Shown here: positions 10,845-23,516 of the stretch, in pieces
How positions within the stretch are numbered: the first letter of the stretch is position 1
Layout of the letters: the number at the start of each line of letters is the position of its first letter
From: Stomorhina lunata
Lineage: Eukaryota; Arthropoda; Insecta; Diptera; Rhiniidae
NCBI GenBank assembly: GCA_933228675.1
Contig: OW121742.1
Coordinates: forward strand, 39,903,255-39,967,254
DNA: 64,000 nucleotides
Direction: 5' to 3'
Program-made: the position numbers and the translations under genes
Notes under the pieces: model-generated
The model's database searches: none
The model's input: the letters and a program-made list of their open reading frames with translations, nothing else
Told to the model about the DNA's origin: nothing

Positions 10845-12489
10845 AAACAAATAAGAAAGTGCTATAGTCGGTCAAACCCGACCAGGGTATCGTAACCCTT
10901 CACCACTAAGGTCAAAGGTGTTATTTTTCCTGTATAACGACAAATATTTGCTAAATTTTGCCATCATACAAAAATTTTCTCAAAACTTATATCGGGTGTT
11001 TAAATTTCAAGGGCCGATGTCGATTTTGAATAAAACACAAACTATTTAGGAAATTATTGTAATTTTATTTTATTATATATTGGTATTACTCAATTATGTA
11101 TGGAACAAAATATCCGCCAAATGGGCGCCGCGACCACGGCGGCACACCTCCATCCGATGGTCCAAATTTTCGATGACCCTGAGGCATAATGGAGGTTCTA
11201 TGCCGTTAATGTGCCGAATTATCTCATCCTTTAGCTCTTGAATTGTTGCTGGCTTATCGACGTACACCTTTTCTTTCAAATAACCCCAAAGAAAAAAGTC
11301 CAACGGTGTCAAATCACATGATCTTGGCGGCCAATTGACATCGCCATTACATGAGATAACACGGCCATTGAATTTGTTGCGCAAAAGAGCCATTGTTTCG
11401 TTAGCTGTGTGGCAAGTGGCACCGTCCTGCTGAAACCACATATCGTCCACATCGTTATCATCTCACGATAGCGAACACCATTCACAGTAACTGCCTGACC
11501 GGCCTCATTTTGGAAAAAATACGGCCCGATGATGCCGCCAGCCCATAAACCGCACCAAACAGTCACTCTTTGTGGTTGCATTGGTTTTTCGACAATCACT
11601 CATTCGTCCAAATGCGGCAATTCTGTTTATTGACGAATCCACTGAGGTGAAAATGTGCCTCATCACTGAAGATGATTTTCTTCGAAAATTTATCATCCAC
11701 TGCTGCCATTTCTTGCCACCATTCTGCCCATTCACGACGTTTGGAATGGTCAAGAGGCTTTAGTTCTTGAGCCAATTGCACCTTGTAAGCGTGTAAATGC
11801 AAGTCTTTATGCATAATGTTCATCAACGACGTGAGAGGTGCAATTGTTGGGCACGACGACGAGTTGAGGTGGACGGCTCTTCAGCCACACTATCGCGAAC
11901 AGCAGCAATATTTTCTGCAGTACGAGCTGTACGAGCATGCACTGGTGTTTTCACATCTTCTACAGACCCGGTTTGCTCGAATTTTTCCACGATCTTTGCG
12001 ATTGTACGCACATTTGGACGATCAAATTGACCTAAAAAATCACGAAGTGCACGATATCCATTTTGATTTGAACGCCCATTTTCATAATAATTCTGGATAA
12101 CTTTAACACGTTGTTGGATTGTGTAACTCTCCATGGCTCAAATTGAGTAAGTCTGAAATAGAGAAATGTCAAATAAAATTCGGAAAAAACTTGGCGTTTA
12201 GGTGTGGTTCACATTTAACATCGGCCCTTACAATTTAAGCTGTTTCCCTCATTTAGACTTATATGAGAGCTAGGGTCAAATGTGGACCGATTTTCTCGAA
12301 ATTTGGCAAATTGATTACAGTTGTTACATTAAATTATGTGTGCAAAAAATAAACGTGAAATTCTTATTATCTTTAGATTTACGAGCGTTTTAGTGATTTT
12401 TGTCTCATTAAATGCGTTTTGACAGAAGAGTTTATATGGGAACTATGGTCAAATGTGAACCGATTTCAACGAAATTTGGTACATGAAAA
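10845..12489. repeat. Interspersed repeat copy 2 (3'-truncated)
   Basis: Same family as copy 1: starts ataagaaagtgctatagtcg, contains cccttcaccactaaggtc, and after the inserted mariner resumes with tttaagctgtttccctcatt and ggtcaaatgtggaccga. It stops at gaaatttggtacatg, where copy 3 starts. Its right third is missing. Confidence 0.75.
10992..12228 (-). mobile_element. DD41D mariner-superfamily element, frameshifted
   Basis: 1237 bp inserted at a TA (10990-10991 and 12229-12230) within interspersed repeat copy 2. The left end carries tcgggtgttt..., and agggccgatgt is shared as an inverted repeat near both ends. The minus strand encodes a transposase broken over four frames. 12134-11823 is the N-terminal helix-turn-helix part (MESYTIQQRV). 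11826-11596 holds FSDEAHF (first Asp). 11599-about 11460 holds VWCGLWAGGIIGPYFF. 11450-11094 holds QQDGATCHTA and CDLTPLDFFLW (second and third Asp, 41 residues between). All three catalytic Asp codons remain, so decay is by indels. Its protein differs clearly from the 17858 copy: a separate subfamily. Confidence 0.9.
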
Positions 12490-12493
12490 ATTA

Positions 12494-13285
12494 AAAACAA
12501 GTAAGAAAGCGATATAGTCGGTCAAGCCGACCATACGATACCCTTCACCACTAAGGTCAAAGGTGTTATTTTTCCTGTGTAAAGACAAATATTTGCTAAA
12601 TTTTGCCATCATACAAACATTTTCTCAAAACTTATATATTCAACCTGTTTCCGTCATTTGGACTTATATGAGAGCTAGGGTCAAATGTGGACCGATTATC
12701 TCGAAATTTGGCAGATTGATTACAGTTGTTACAAAAATTATGTATGCAAAAAATAGACTCAAAATTTCCATTATCTTTAGATTTACGAGTGTTTTAGTGA
12801 TTTTTTGTCTCATTTAGTGCGTTTTTAAAGAAGAATTTGTATGGGAGCTATGGTCAAACGTGGACCGATTTCAACGAAATTTGGTACAGTGATTTTAGTT
12901 GACTTAAGCAGTATTTCATGAAAAAATATTGATATTTGTGGCCAATATAGCAATTCCGGGAAGTGGGACCTATGGGAGCTACCATAAATAATGGACCGAT
13001 ATTGACGAATTTCAATAGTCATGGTCCCACTATCAAAAAAAAAAAAATGATTTGTGCCAAATTTCATCAAATTATCTTTAGAATTGTGACCTGTACTTTG
13101 ATTACAAGGCTTACATGGGGGTCCAGTCAGCCAGCCAAACGGACGGACGGACATTGCTAAATCGACTCAGAAAGTGATTCTAAGCCTATTGGTATACTAA
13201 AAGGCGGCTCTAAGACAAATATTTCTATGCGTAACATACATCAGCACAAACTTATAATACCCTTTCTACCTATAGTGGTCAAGGT
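12494..13285. repeat. Interspersed repeat copy 3 (near complete)
   Basis: Starts agtaagaaagcgatatag with atacccttcaccac, and ends with cagcacaaacttataatacc at about 13263. It has the same landmarks as copies 1 and 2 without insertions, so it is the best guide to the family structure. It is non-coding; the two overlapping small frames at 12825-13160 are on opposite strands and neither is protein-like. Confidence 0.75.
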
Positions 13286-13319
13286 TTTTTATAGCAAACT
13301 TTCGATATCAAAAGATTTC

Positions 13320-13745
13320 TTATATAAAATCTGTACGAAATCTGCTACCTGAGAAAAAACTGAATCCGATATTACCAAAATTCTAGGCCTAAGTCGTCAA
13401 AAAGTTTAAATTTTTTTTAGTAGGGCATCTCGGAAGTCCTATTTTGATCCGAAATAAATTTATATTTACGAAATCTGCTAGCAGAGAAAAAACTGGATTC
13501 GATATTACCAAAATTCTAGGCCTAAGTCGTTAAATAGTTGACATTTTTTTTTTCGAACTCGAATAGGGCATCTCGGGTTTTTCCAAAGATAAAAACGATC
13601 CAGATGTCACATTTTTGATCTAATATAAATTTATATAATTTATATGTAAGAAATCTTCTAGCTGAGAAAAAATTAGATCCGATATTACCAAAATTTTAGG
13701 CCTAAGTCGTCAAAAAGTTAAAAAAAAGTCGAATACCTCATAAAC
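13320..13745. repeat. Three diverged copies of a 130-180 bp repeat
   Basis: The word gatattaccaaaattctagg followed by cctaagtcgt occurs at 13368, 13501 and 13681 (last copy with one change). Flanking acgaaatctgctagc and gagaaaaaactg words repeat with it. Spacing is 133 then 180 bp because of indels. Confidence 0.8.
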
Positions 13746-14829
13746 TACAGGAGATAAAGCATAGGTGTGGATCTCAGATCTCTCATACAAAAATCTATTA
13801 TATCGGATTAAAAATTTGACTTCTGAATTTGTGGTGCCCTACTTTAAGGGCATATTTGTCCCCTCCTGATAAGTCTACAGACTCCAAATTCTAAACTCGA
13901 GGAGTACTCTTAAAATGTTATTGGTTATATTGGAAGATTCTAGTTATCGTACGATCAGAAGCCTTCGATTAGAGTGATCTTCACTGTTTGTATTTCGATT
14001 AGTGATTACAACTTATTAAGAACAATTTACTTGAATTGTGTTATAACGTAAATATATTATATAATATCAATATGTTATAACAATATTATAAATTTGTATG
14101 ATATGCAAATACATTTCTCATAGAAAAATAAAAATCTCTTTCAATTAATTTTGAATGTGATCTTTAATTACAAAAATAACTGACTTTCTATTGTAATAAA
14201 AATAGTGGGATGTGTTCGATATCTAGCAAATAAATTTAAAAAAAAGGCAAAACTAGAAAAATATACAATCGTAGAGCATGTGTCTGTATATATTTTCATA
14301 TAAATTCGAACATGTGAAATGAATGATCATCTATCTATGTATCTCAAAGCTGCTGGTGATATTGAAATACTAATTGAAATTAATTAACAACATATCAGCT
14401 CAGTTTAAGTTTTATATTTAGCATTTGAATTAGAATTCGCTAAATGCCTCGAAACATTTTATTTTATTTCACTTTAATTTTTTTTATCATTATCATATGA
14501 CAAATAAATGTATAATATATTTGATAACTGGATGTTATATCTACATATTATTCGCAACATTTCTTTTTTTCTTTTTTAAAACTATAAAATATTTTATTTT
14601 AAATTTACTTTTTATAAGTATCTACCTAATTTATAGTGTAATTATCGTTTAGGTGATAATTTCAAAATTAAAGAGATCTGTGAAGGTGTATATTTTGGAA
14701 TGTAGATCAATTTGGATTTTAATGTATGTTTGTATTTAAGTGTTAGAGGAAAATTACTTAATTTAAAGTAAAATAGTAGAAAATTTGTTAAATAGAAGAT
14801 TATCTAGAAAAAATGTTCTAGAGATTATT
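13746..14829. other. AT-rich intergenic DNA, no gene seen
   Basis: No coding, repeat or RNA structure I can support. Confidence 0.55.
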
Positions 14830-15379
14830 TTTACCAATCGTGGATATATCCAACATCTTTTAAAGAAAATTTTAGATTTTGGAACAGTATAAATCCAATA
14901 TAGCCTAAGTTTGTGCTGATGTTTGTAATGCAGATAAAAACTACTTTGACAACAACCTTTAAGTATAACGACCGACTCAGAACCACTTCCTGATATAACG
15001 ATGTATATCTAATGGCTTTAAATTGGTCGTAATCGGGCTTAAACGAATATTTATTTAACTTTACGGTACCAATTTTCGTTGGAATCGGTTTACATTTAAT
15101 AATAACTCCCATATAAGTCGTCAAAAGCTCGTAAATCAGAAGTAAATTGCAGCTTTATGTTAAAATTTTGTACTGCTAACTTTTGTTTAAATATAAAACC
15201 ATGTCTAAAATCTCGGCCCACATTTAAACCTAGCACCCGTATAAGACTTAATACCGGAAATGATATAAATCTCCTGGAAATGTCTTTCTTGAATTATGAA
15301 GATAATCGGCCATCATTTGATTAAAATGATAACATGTGGTCGGTCTTGATTGAGTACAATTCTTTCTTACTTGTTTTAG
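14830..15379 (-). repeat. Diverged interspersed repeat copy 4, reverse orientation
   Basis: On the minus strand it begins aaacaagtaagaaag (15378 downward), then has gaccgaccacatgttatc, and later cccacattt and gactt/atatggg words in the same order as copies 1-3. The similarity is weaker, so this is an older copy. The short minus frames inside it are not genes. Confidence 0.55.
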
Positions 15380-17857
15380 TCTATAATAGATTAAGAGCGG
15401 GTAATGTGGTATAGGCTTGGTACTGCGGTTACGAATAAACGTGTAATAGTTTATCGTTTTCAGAGAATGAAGAAAACAACTTAATTTTTTATATTTACTT
15501 GTACGAAAATTAATATAGTGCACTATAACACATTATCTGCACATTTTTGAAAATCGTTTTTGATGGGACTTAAAATATATTTTCAAATATTTCTAAAATC
15601 AAATGAAGGATCTTTTTACAAGAAGTGCTAAAATTGAGGGTCTTTATTATAAATTTTTAAACCAAAATCGTGAAATTATCTATAATTATAAGTTTTAGCT
15701 CAGATTAAATCGTATTGGTCCATATAAGAAATCTTACTCATGAATTGTAGGGAACTATATCAGATATTTATAGGAGAAATCTTAGGGATCTTTTAATAAT
15801 TGTTATAAAAGATAATTGTTATAAGACTAAATTGTATTGGGTTTTGTAGGCAATTTAAGCCTCAAGTCATGGGTCTTTCTCGGTAATCTCGTGTATCTTT
15901 ATAAGAAATTTTAGACTTGAATCGCTTATCTCTGTAAAAGAAGTTTATACTAGAATTGGAGAAGCTTTTTAAGAAATTTAAGACTGGAATCGGGGGACTC
16001 TGTAAATGAAGTTAAGACCAGAATTAGTGTAGCTTTATAAGAAATGTATATTACAATTATGGCTATTTTTAAAATAATGCTGGAATCGGGGGTCTCATAC
16101 TAAATTTTAGATGCGAATCGTGGGTCTCTTTATAAAAATTTTAGAATGGACTTAAATCCAGGGTCTCTTTATAAAAATTTTAGATTGGAATTTTTTTTAT
16201 AAGAAATTTAAGATCGTAACCGTAATTTTTTTTTGGCCCTTTTTATACCAAATTTTAGGTACGAATCGTGGCTCTCTTTATAGAAACTTTAGACTGTAAT
16301 CGTGGCTCTCTTTATAGAAACTTTAGACTGTAATCGTGGCTCTTTTTATGCCAAATTTTAAATGCGAATCGTGGGTCTCTTTATAGAAACTTTAGACTGT
16401 AATAGTGTCTCTTTTTATACCAAATTTTAGATACGAATCGTGAGTCGCTTTATAGAAATTTTAGACTGGAATCGTGGCTCTTTTTAAACCAAATATATAC
16501 GAATCGTGGGTCTCTTAATGAAAATTTTAGACTGGAATCATGTCTTTTTTAAGTGGAATAGTGGCTCTTTTTCTGAGAAATTTTGGACTAACTATTGACC
16601 GGAATTGTGGCTCTGTACAATGAAAATATATGGCTCCATATATAGGGAATTATAGATTCGAATCGTAATTCTACATATTAGAAAATGTAGACTTAAATCG
16701 TGGCCCAATATGTAAGAAACTTTAGGTTGGAATCGTGGTTCTATTTATAAGAATTTATAGACTTGTGTCGTGGCTCGATATATAAGAATATGCAGGCTTG
16801 TATTGTGGTTAATATAAGACTCTATAGATTGAAATCGTGTCTCGATGTACAAAAACCTTAAATTGAAATTGTGGCTCGATTTATAGGACTATTGGTTAGA
16901 ATCGTGACTCGATATATAAGAAACTATAGATTGGAATTATGGCTCGATATATAAGAAACTATAACTTGAAATCGTGGTTCGATGTATAAGAAACTTAGAA
17001 TTGTGGCTCGATATATATTTAAGAAACTATAACTTGGAATCGTGGCTAGATATATAAAAAACTATAACTTCGAAGCATGGCTCGATATTTAAGAAACTAT
17101 AACTTGTAATCGTGACTCGATATATAAGAAACTATAACTTGGAATCGTGGCTTGATATTTAAGAAACTATAACTTGGAATCGTGGCTAGATATATAAAAA
17201 ACTATAACTTCGAAGCATGGCTCGATATTTAAGAAACTATAACTTGAAATCGTGACTCGATATATAAGAAACTATAATTTGGAATCGTGGCTTGATATTT
17301 AAGAAACTATAACTTGGAATCGTGGCTAGATATATAAAAAACTATAACTTCGAAGCATGGCTCGATATTTAAGAAACTATAACTTGGAATCGTGACTCGA
17401 TATATAAGAAACTATAACTTGGAATCGTGGCTTGATATTTAAGAAACTATAACTTGGAATCGTGGCTAGATATATAAAAAACTATAACTTCGAAGCATGG
17501 CTCGATATTTAAGAAACTATAACTTGGAATCGTGACTCGATATATAAGAAACTATAACTTGGAATCGCGGCTCGATATATAAGAAACTATAACTTGGAAT
17601 CGTGACTCGATATATAAGAAACTATAACTTGGAATCGTGACTCGATATATAAGAAACTATAACTTGGAATCGTGGCTGGATATTTAAGAAACTATAACTT
17701 GGAATCGTATCTCGATATATATGAAACTATAACTTAGAATCGCGGCTCGATATATAAGAAACTATAACTTGAAATCGTGGATGTATATTTAAGAAACTAT
17801 TACTTAAAATTGTAGCTCGATATATAAGAAACTATAACTTGAAATCGTGGCTAGATA

Positions 17858-19159
17858 ATGGGTGTTTTTTTAGAGGTATAGAACTTCGAATTGAAATAAA
17901 ACACAAGAAAATCGTTTTAATGTCCATCAATTTGGCTTTATTGGAAGGATAATTGTATGCCATTAATGTTTAAATATGATTTCGAGCATGTGGCCGCCGC
18001 GGCTGGCTCGAATAAAGCCAATTCTACAGGTCCAATTTTCAACTACTTTTTCGAGCATATGGGGCCGTATGTTGGCAATAACGCCACGAATGTTGGCTTC
18101 CAAGTCCCCTAACGTTTCTGGTTTGTTGGCGTAGACGAGTGACTTCACATATCCCCAAAGAAAATATCCCAGTGGTGTCAAATCGCACGATCTTGGTGGC
18201 CAATTGACAGGTCCATTCCGCGAAATTATGCGCTCATCGAATGTTTCCTTCAATAAATCAATTGTGACGTGCGCTGTGTGGCATGTAGCGTCGTCTTGTT
18301 GGAACCACAACTCATCCACATTCATGCCATCCAATTGGGGAACAAAATAGTCGGTTATCATGGCTCTATACCGGTCTCCATTTATGGTAACTGACTCTCC
18401 AGCATTATTTCGGAAGAAGTATGGCCCAATGACTCCACCAGCCCATAGAGCACACCAAACAGTCAGTTTTTGTGGATGTAATGGCGCCTCAAGGGTCTCA
18501 TGTGGATTCTCTTCACTCCAAATGCGGCAATTTTGCTTGTTGACGTAGCCATTCAACCAAAAATGAGCCTCATCACTGAACAAAATTTTGCGATGAAAAT
18601 CAGCATCGAGATCAATCTCATTTTCGGCCAATACACCAAAATCACGACGCATTGCATGGTCTCGCGGCTTTAATTCTTGCACAAGCTGGATCTTGTAAGG
18701 TCGCAAACCAAGATCTTTGCGCAAAATCTTCCATAAAGTTGATGGACAAAGCTCCAATTGCTGTGCTCGGTGGCGAATCGATTCATTCGGGTCCTCTTCG
18801 ACACTTTGCTCTACAGCGGCAATTGTTTCTTCGGTGCGCACTGTTCGACGTCGCTGCGGATGCGTATTATCACATAGAGTAAACGTAGTGCGAAAACGAT
18901 CCATGGTTAACCGAATTAATTGCTCTGATGGACGATTATGTCGACCATAAAATGGACGGAGCTTGCGGTAAACTTCGCGAACTGAACCATTATTTTCGAA
19001 ATAAATTTGCACGATTTGCAAGCGTTGTTCTTTTGTCAGCCTGTTCATGATGAAAAGGCAAACCAAACTAAATATCAATCACTTGACAGCTGACAAAATG
19101 GCCGCCAGTTAAAAAAGTGATGCCAACTTAAAGTTCTATACCTCAATAAAAACACCCGA
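17858..19159 (-). mobile_element. Full-length DD41D (rosa-like) mariner
   Basis: 1302 bp with TA on both sides (17856-17857, 19160-19161) and roughly 29-bp inverted ends (gggtgttttt...aggtatagaactt). It sits inside a 35-bp satellite unit. Removing the element and one TA restores the unit, which shows that the insertion is later than the array. It is the parent type of the deleted copy at 7203-7955. Confidence 0.93.
17963..19048 (-). CDS. DD41D mariner transposase, third catalytic Asp lost
   Basis: 361 codons if started at the Met of MNRLTKEQRLQ (19048). An upstream Met (19078) would add ten hydrophobic residues and is less likely, because the deleted sister copy starts at MNR. The N-terminal half has the helix-turn-helix DNA-binding region; FSDEAHFW gives the first catalytic Asp; QQDDATCH gives the second, where the family has QQDGATCH. 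The third should be the Asp in CDLTPLDYFLW, 41 residues later, but here the codon at 18167-18169 reads Gly (CDLTPLGYFLW). The frame is unbroken, yet the protein should not catalyse transposition. The sister copy at 7203-7955 keeps Asp there, so the loss is specific to this copy. Confidence 0.9.
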   Translation of the reverse strand: MNRLTKEQRLQIVQIYFENNGSVREVYRKLRPFYGRHNRPSEQLIRLTMDRFRTTFTLCDNTHPQRRRTVRTEETIAAVEQSVEEDPNESIRHRAQQLELCPSTLWKILRKDLGLRPYKIQLVQELKPRDHAMRRDFGVLAENEIDLDADFHRKILFSDEAHFWLNGYVNKQNCRIWSEENPHETLEAPLHPQKLTVWCALWAGGVIGPYFFRNNAGESVTINGDRYRAMITDYFVPQLDGMNVDELWFQQDDATCHTAHVTIDLLKETFDERIISRNGPVNWPPRSCDLTPLGYFLWGYVKSLVYANKPETLGDLEANIRGVIANIRPHMLEKVVENWTCRIGFIRASRGGHMLEIIFKH

Positions 19160-20170
19160 TATATAAAAAACTATAACTTCTAATCATGGCTCGATATTTA
19201 AGAAACTATAACTTGGAATCTTGGCTCGTAATATAAGAAACTATAACTTGGAATCGTGGCTTGATATATAAGAAACTATAACTTGGAATCGTGGCTAGAT
19301 ATATAAAAAACTATAACCTCGAATCATGGCTCGATATTTAAGAAACTATAACTTGGAATCGTGGGTCGATATATAAGAAACTATAACTTGGAATCGTGGC
19401 TTGATATATAATAAACTATAACTTGGAATCGTGGCTGAATATTGAAGAAACTATAACTTAGAATCGTGGCTCGATGTATAAGAAACTATAACTTGGAAAC
19501 TATAACTTAGAATCGTGGCTGGACATTTATGAAACTATAACTTGGAATCGTGGCTAGATATATAAGAAACTATAACTTAGAATCGTGGCTTGATATATAA
19601 GAAACTATAACTTGAAATCGTGGCCGGATATTTAAGAAACTATAACTTAGAATCGTGGCTGGATATTTATGAAGCTATAACTTGGAATCGTGGCTGGATA
19701 TTTAAGAAACTATAACTTGGAATCGTGACTCGATATATATGAGACTATAACTTAGAATCGTGGCTCGATATATAAGAAACTATAACTTGAAATCGTGGCT
19801 GGATATTTAAGAAACTATAACTTAGAATCGTGGCTGGATATTTATGAAACTATAACTTGGAATCGTGGCTGGATATTTATGAAACTATAACTTGGAATCG
19901 TGGCTCGATATATAAGAAACTTTAACTTTAAATCGTGGCTTGATTTATAAAAAACTATAACTTGGAATCGTGGCTCGATATATAAGAAACTATAACTTGG
20001 AATTGTGCCTCGATATATAAGAAACTATAACTTGGAATCGTTGCTTGATATTTAAGAAACTATAGATTAAAATTGTTACTCGATATATACGAAATTTATA
20101 AATTGCAATCGTGGCTCAATATATAAAAAACTATAGATTGAAATCGTGACACGATATAGAAAAAACTATA

Positions 20171-21239
20171 GACAAAAAACAGTTCTGTTGTTATGCCAAA
20201 GCGTCTAGTTGGTAAAAATTGGGCGTGCCCTATTCTCTTTAATTTCACGTGACTTAAAACCCAAAACACAAATTTAAATTAATTAAATTATTGTTTTTTA
20301 TTGGCACTAAATTGACTTTTAACAAAAATATTTTAACACTTGTTAAGTAGAATCTTTAAATTCTATTGTGATGATGAAATGGAGGACGAGCCCAACCCCC
20401 TTTAAGAAAACAATTCTTGATGAAAACTTGGCAAAATGGAACAAAGCCAAATGGGAGATTATTGTTTGAAGTCAATAGAAAAAAAATCTAAGGAATGAGA
20501 ATTATCAACAAATTAAAATTAAATGACTAAAAATTTAAATTATTTACAAAAACAAACAAAAACATTAAACAAATTTAAAACTAAAAGAAAATTTTGCAGA
20601 TAAAAATAAAAATGACCTCAAATGTTAATTATTTATCATTTCGATTTTTTCAAAATCAGGTCATTCATCCTTTTTTTGTTTTCGTAATTTCATTTTAAAA
20701 GGCGTTAACTGATAAATATGCATTTTTTCATGTATAAACATTTTTATTTTATTTTAATGCTTGACTTTCCAGCCCCAAACCTCTCAGGCCCCTTTATTTA
20801 TAATTTTATCCATAAATATTTTTTGTAAATTTTTTTTTGAACGAATTTGTTTATAACAAATGTAAACATCATTGAGTTAAGTCAATCATTTAAAGTTTAA
20901 ACAAATTTTTTCAATAAAACACGTTTATATCAATGATTTTTTGCTTTATTTGTTATAATTTTTTGCTCATGTGAATAAATTTAACTTAAAAAAAAAATAT
21001 TCATTGCAAAAAAAGTTGAAAAATGTAATGAGAAAAATATGAAAAATAAAAAGTGAGAAAATTATTATTCAATTAACGTTTAAATGATTTTATTATCACA
21101 TGCTAAATTTGATTTTCGAGCTATTTTATGTTTGATATAAAAAGTAAATAAAAAAAATCTTAATTCAAACTTGAAGCTTTTTAGGGGGATGGTCCAGCAT
21201 GAATATCTGCTCACGAAAAGTTAGATAGTAATCATGGGT
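20171..21239. other. AT-rich DNA between satellites, no gene seen
   Basis: Very AT-rich, with scattered poly-A/T runs. No coding frame of note and no repeat recognised. Confidence 0.55.
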
Positions 21240-23516
21240 AAAATTTCAATTAAAATATTAACTTTCGAAAAATTTATCATAAATAGTCAAATTTTGAAAA
21301 ATTTTCTATAAAATTAGTAAATTTGGAAAAATTTTCTATTAAAATAGTCAATACTCGAAATACTTCGTATGAAAATAGTCAATTTTCGAAAAATTTCCTA
21401 TAAATAGTCAATTTTCGAAAAATTTCCTACAAATAGTCAATTTTCGAAAAATTTCCTATAAATAGTCAATTTTCGAAAAATTTCGTATAAATAGTCAATT
21501 TTCGAAAAATTTCCTATAAATAGTAAATTTTCGAAAAATTTCCTATAAATAGTCAATTTTCGAAAAATTTCCTATAAGTAGTCAATTTTCGAAAAATTTC
21601 CTATAAATAGTCAATTTTCGAAAAATTTTCTATAAATAGTCAATATTTGAAAAATTTCCTATAAATAGTCAATTTTAAAAAAATTTCCTCTAAATAGTCA
21701 ATTTTCGAAAATTTCCTATAAATAGTCAATTTTAAAAAAATTTCCTATAAATAGTCAATTTTCGAAAAATTTCCTATAAATAGTCAATTTTCTAAAAATT
21801 TCCTATAAATAGTCAATTTTCGAAAAATTTCCTATAAATAGTCAATTTTCGAAAAATTTCCTTTAAATAGTCAATTTTCGAAAAATTTCCTATAAATACT
21901 AAATTTTCGAAAAATTTCCTATAAATAGTCAATTTTCGAAAAATTTCCTATAAATAGTCAATTTTCGAAAAATTTCCTATAAATAGTCAATTTTCCTATA
22001 AATATCAATTTTCCTATAAATAGTCAATTTTCGAAAAATTTCCTATAAATAGTCAATTTTCGAAAAATTTCCTATAAATAGTCAATTTTCGAAAAATTTC
22101 CTATAAATAGTCAATTTTCGAAAAATTTCCTATAAATAGTCAATTTTCGAAAAATTTCCTATAAATAGTCAATTTTCGAAAAAATTTCCTATAAATAGTC
22201 AATTTTTGAAAAATTTCCTATAAATAGTCAATTTTCGAAAAATTTCCCATAAATAGTCAATTTTCGAAAAATTTCCTATAAATAGTCAATTTTAAAAAAT
22301 TTCCTCTAAATAGTCAATTTTCGAAAATTTCCTATAAATAGTCAATTTAAAAAAAATTTCCTACAAAAAGTCAATTTTCCTATAAATATCAATTTTCCTA
22401 TAAATAGTCAATTTTCGAAAAATTTCCTATAAATAGTCAATTTTCGAAAAATTTCCTATAAATAGTCAATTTTCGAAAAATTTCCTATAAATAGTCAATT
22501 TTCGAAAAATTTCCTATAAATAGTCAATTTTCGAAAAATTTCCTATAAATAGTGAATTTTCGAAAAAATTTCCTATAAATAGTCAATTTTTGAAAAATTT
22601 CCTATAAATAGTCAATTTTCGAAAAATTTCCCATAAATAGTCAATTTTCGAAAAATTTCCTATAAATAGTCAATTTTAAAAAATTTCCTCTAAATAGTCA
22701 ATTTTCGAAAATTTCCTATAAATAGTCAATTTAAAAAAAATTTCCTATAAATAGTCAATTTTCGAAAAATTTCCTCTAAATAGTCAATTTTCGAAAATTT
22801 CCTATAACTAGTCAATTTTAAAAAATTTCCTATAAATAGTCAATTTTAAAAAAATTTCCTATATAGTCAATTTTCAAAAAATTTCCTATAAATAGTCAAT
22901 TTTTGAAAAATTTCCTGTAAATAGTGAATTTTTGAAAAATTTCCTATAAATAGTAAATTTTCGAAAAATTTCCTATAAATAGTCAATTTTCGAAAAATTT
23001 CCTATAAATTGTCAATTTTCGAAAAATTTCCTATAAATATTCAATTTTCGAAAAATTTCCTATAGTCAATTTTCGAAAAATTTCCTATAAATAGTAAATT
23101 TTCGAAAAATTTCCTATAAATAGTCAATTTTCGAAAAATTTCCTATAAATAGTCAATTTTCGAAAAATTTCCTATAAATAGTCAATTTTCGAAAAATTTC
23201 TTATAAATAGTCAATTTTCGAAAAATTTCCTATAAGTAGTCAATTTTCGAAAAATTTCCTATAAATAGTCAATTTTCGAAAAATTTCCTATAAATAGTCA
23301 ATTTTCGAAAAATTTCCTATAAATAGTAAATTTTCGAAAAATTTCCTATAAATAGTCAATTTTCGAAAAATTTCCTATAAATAGTCAATTTTCGAAAAAT
23401 TTCCTATAAATAGTCAATTTTCGATAAATTTCCTATAAATAGTCAATTTTCGAAAAATTTCCTATAAATAGTCAATTTTCGAAAAATTTTCTATAAATAG
23501 TCAATTTTCGAAAAAT
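21240..23516 (+). repeat. 29-bp satellite block S1
   Basis: Roughly 78 units of 29 bp, written on this strand as cctataaatagtcaatttt followed by cgaaaaattt. The first units are diverged and the middle is nearly uniform. A few units are shortened (aattttcctataaat direct joins near 21990 and 22380). The stretches around 22000-22380 and 22380-22740 repeat the same order of variants, which points to a local duplication of about 360-370 bp. Confidence 0.96.

Larger units (their letters stand above)
15590..20170. repeat. 35-bp satellite array with 140-bp higher-order repeat
   Basis: Unit of 35 bp built on actataacttggaatcgtgg and ctcgatatataagaa. From about 15590 to 16600 units are diverged and irregular (aatcgtgggtctctttata forms); from about 16900 they become regular. 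Between 17020 and 17530 four variant units repeat in fixed order: cgaagcatgg recurs at 17071, 17211, 17351 and 17491, exactly 140 bp apart. A mariner (17858-19159) interrupts the array, which resumes on the far side and decays again at about 20040-20170. Confidence 0.95.
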
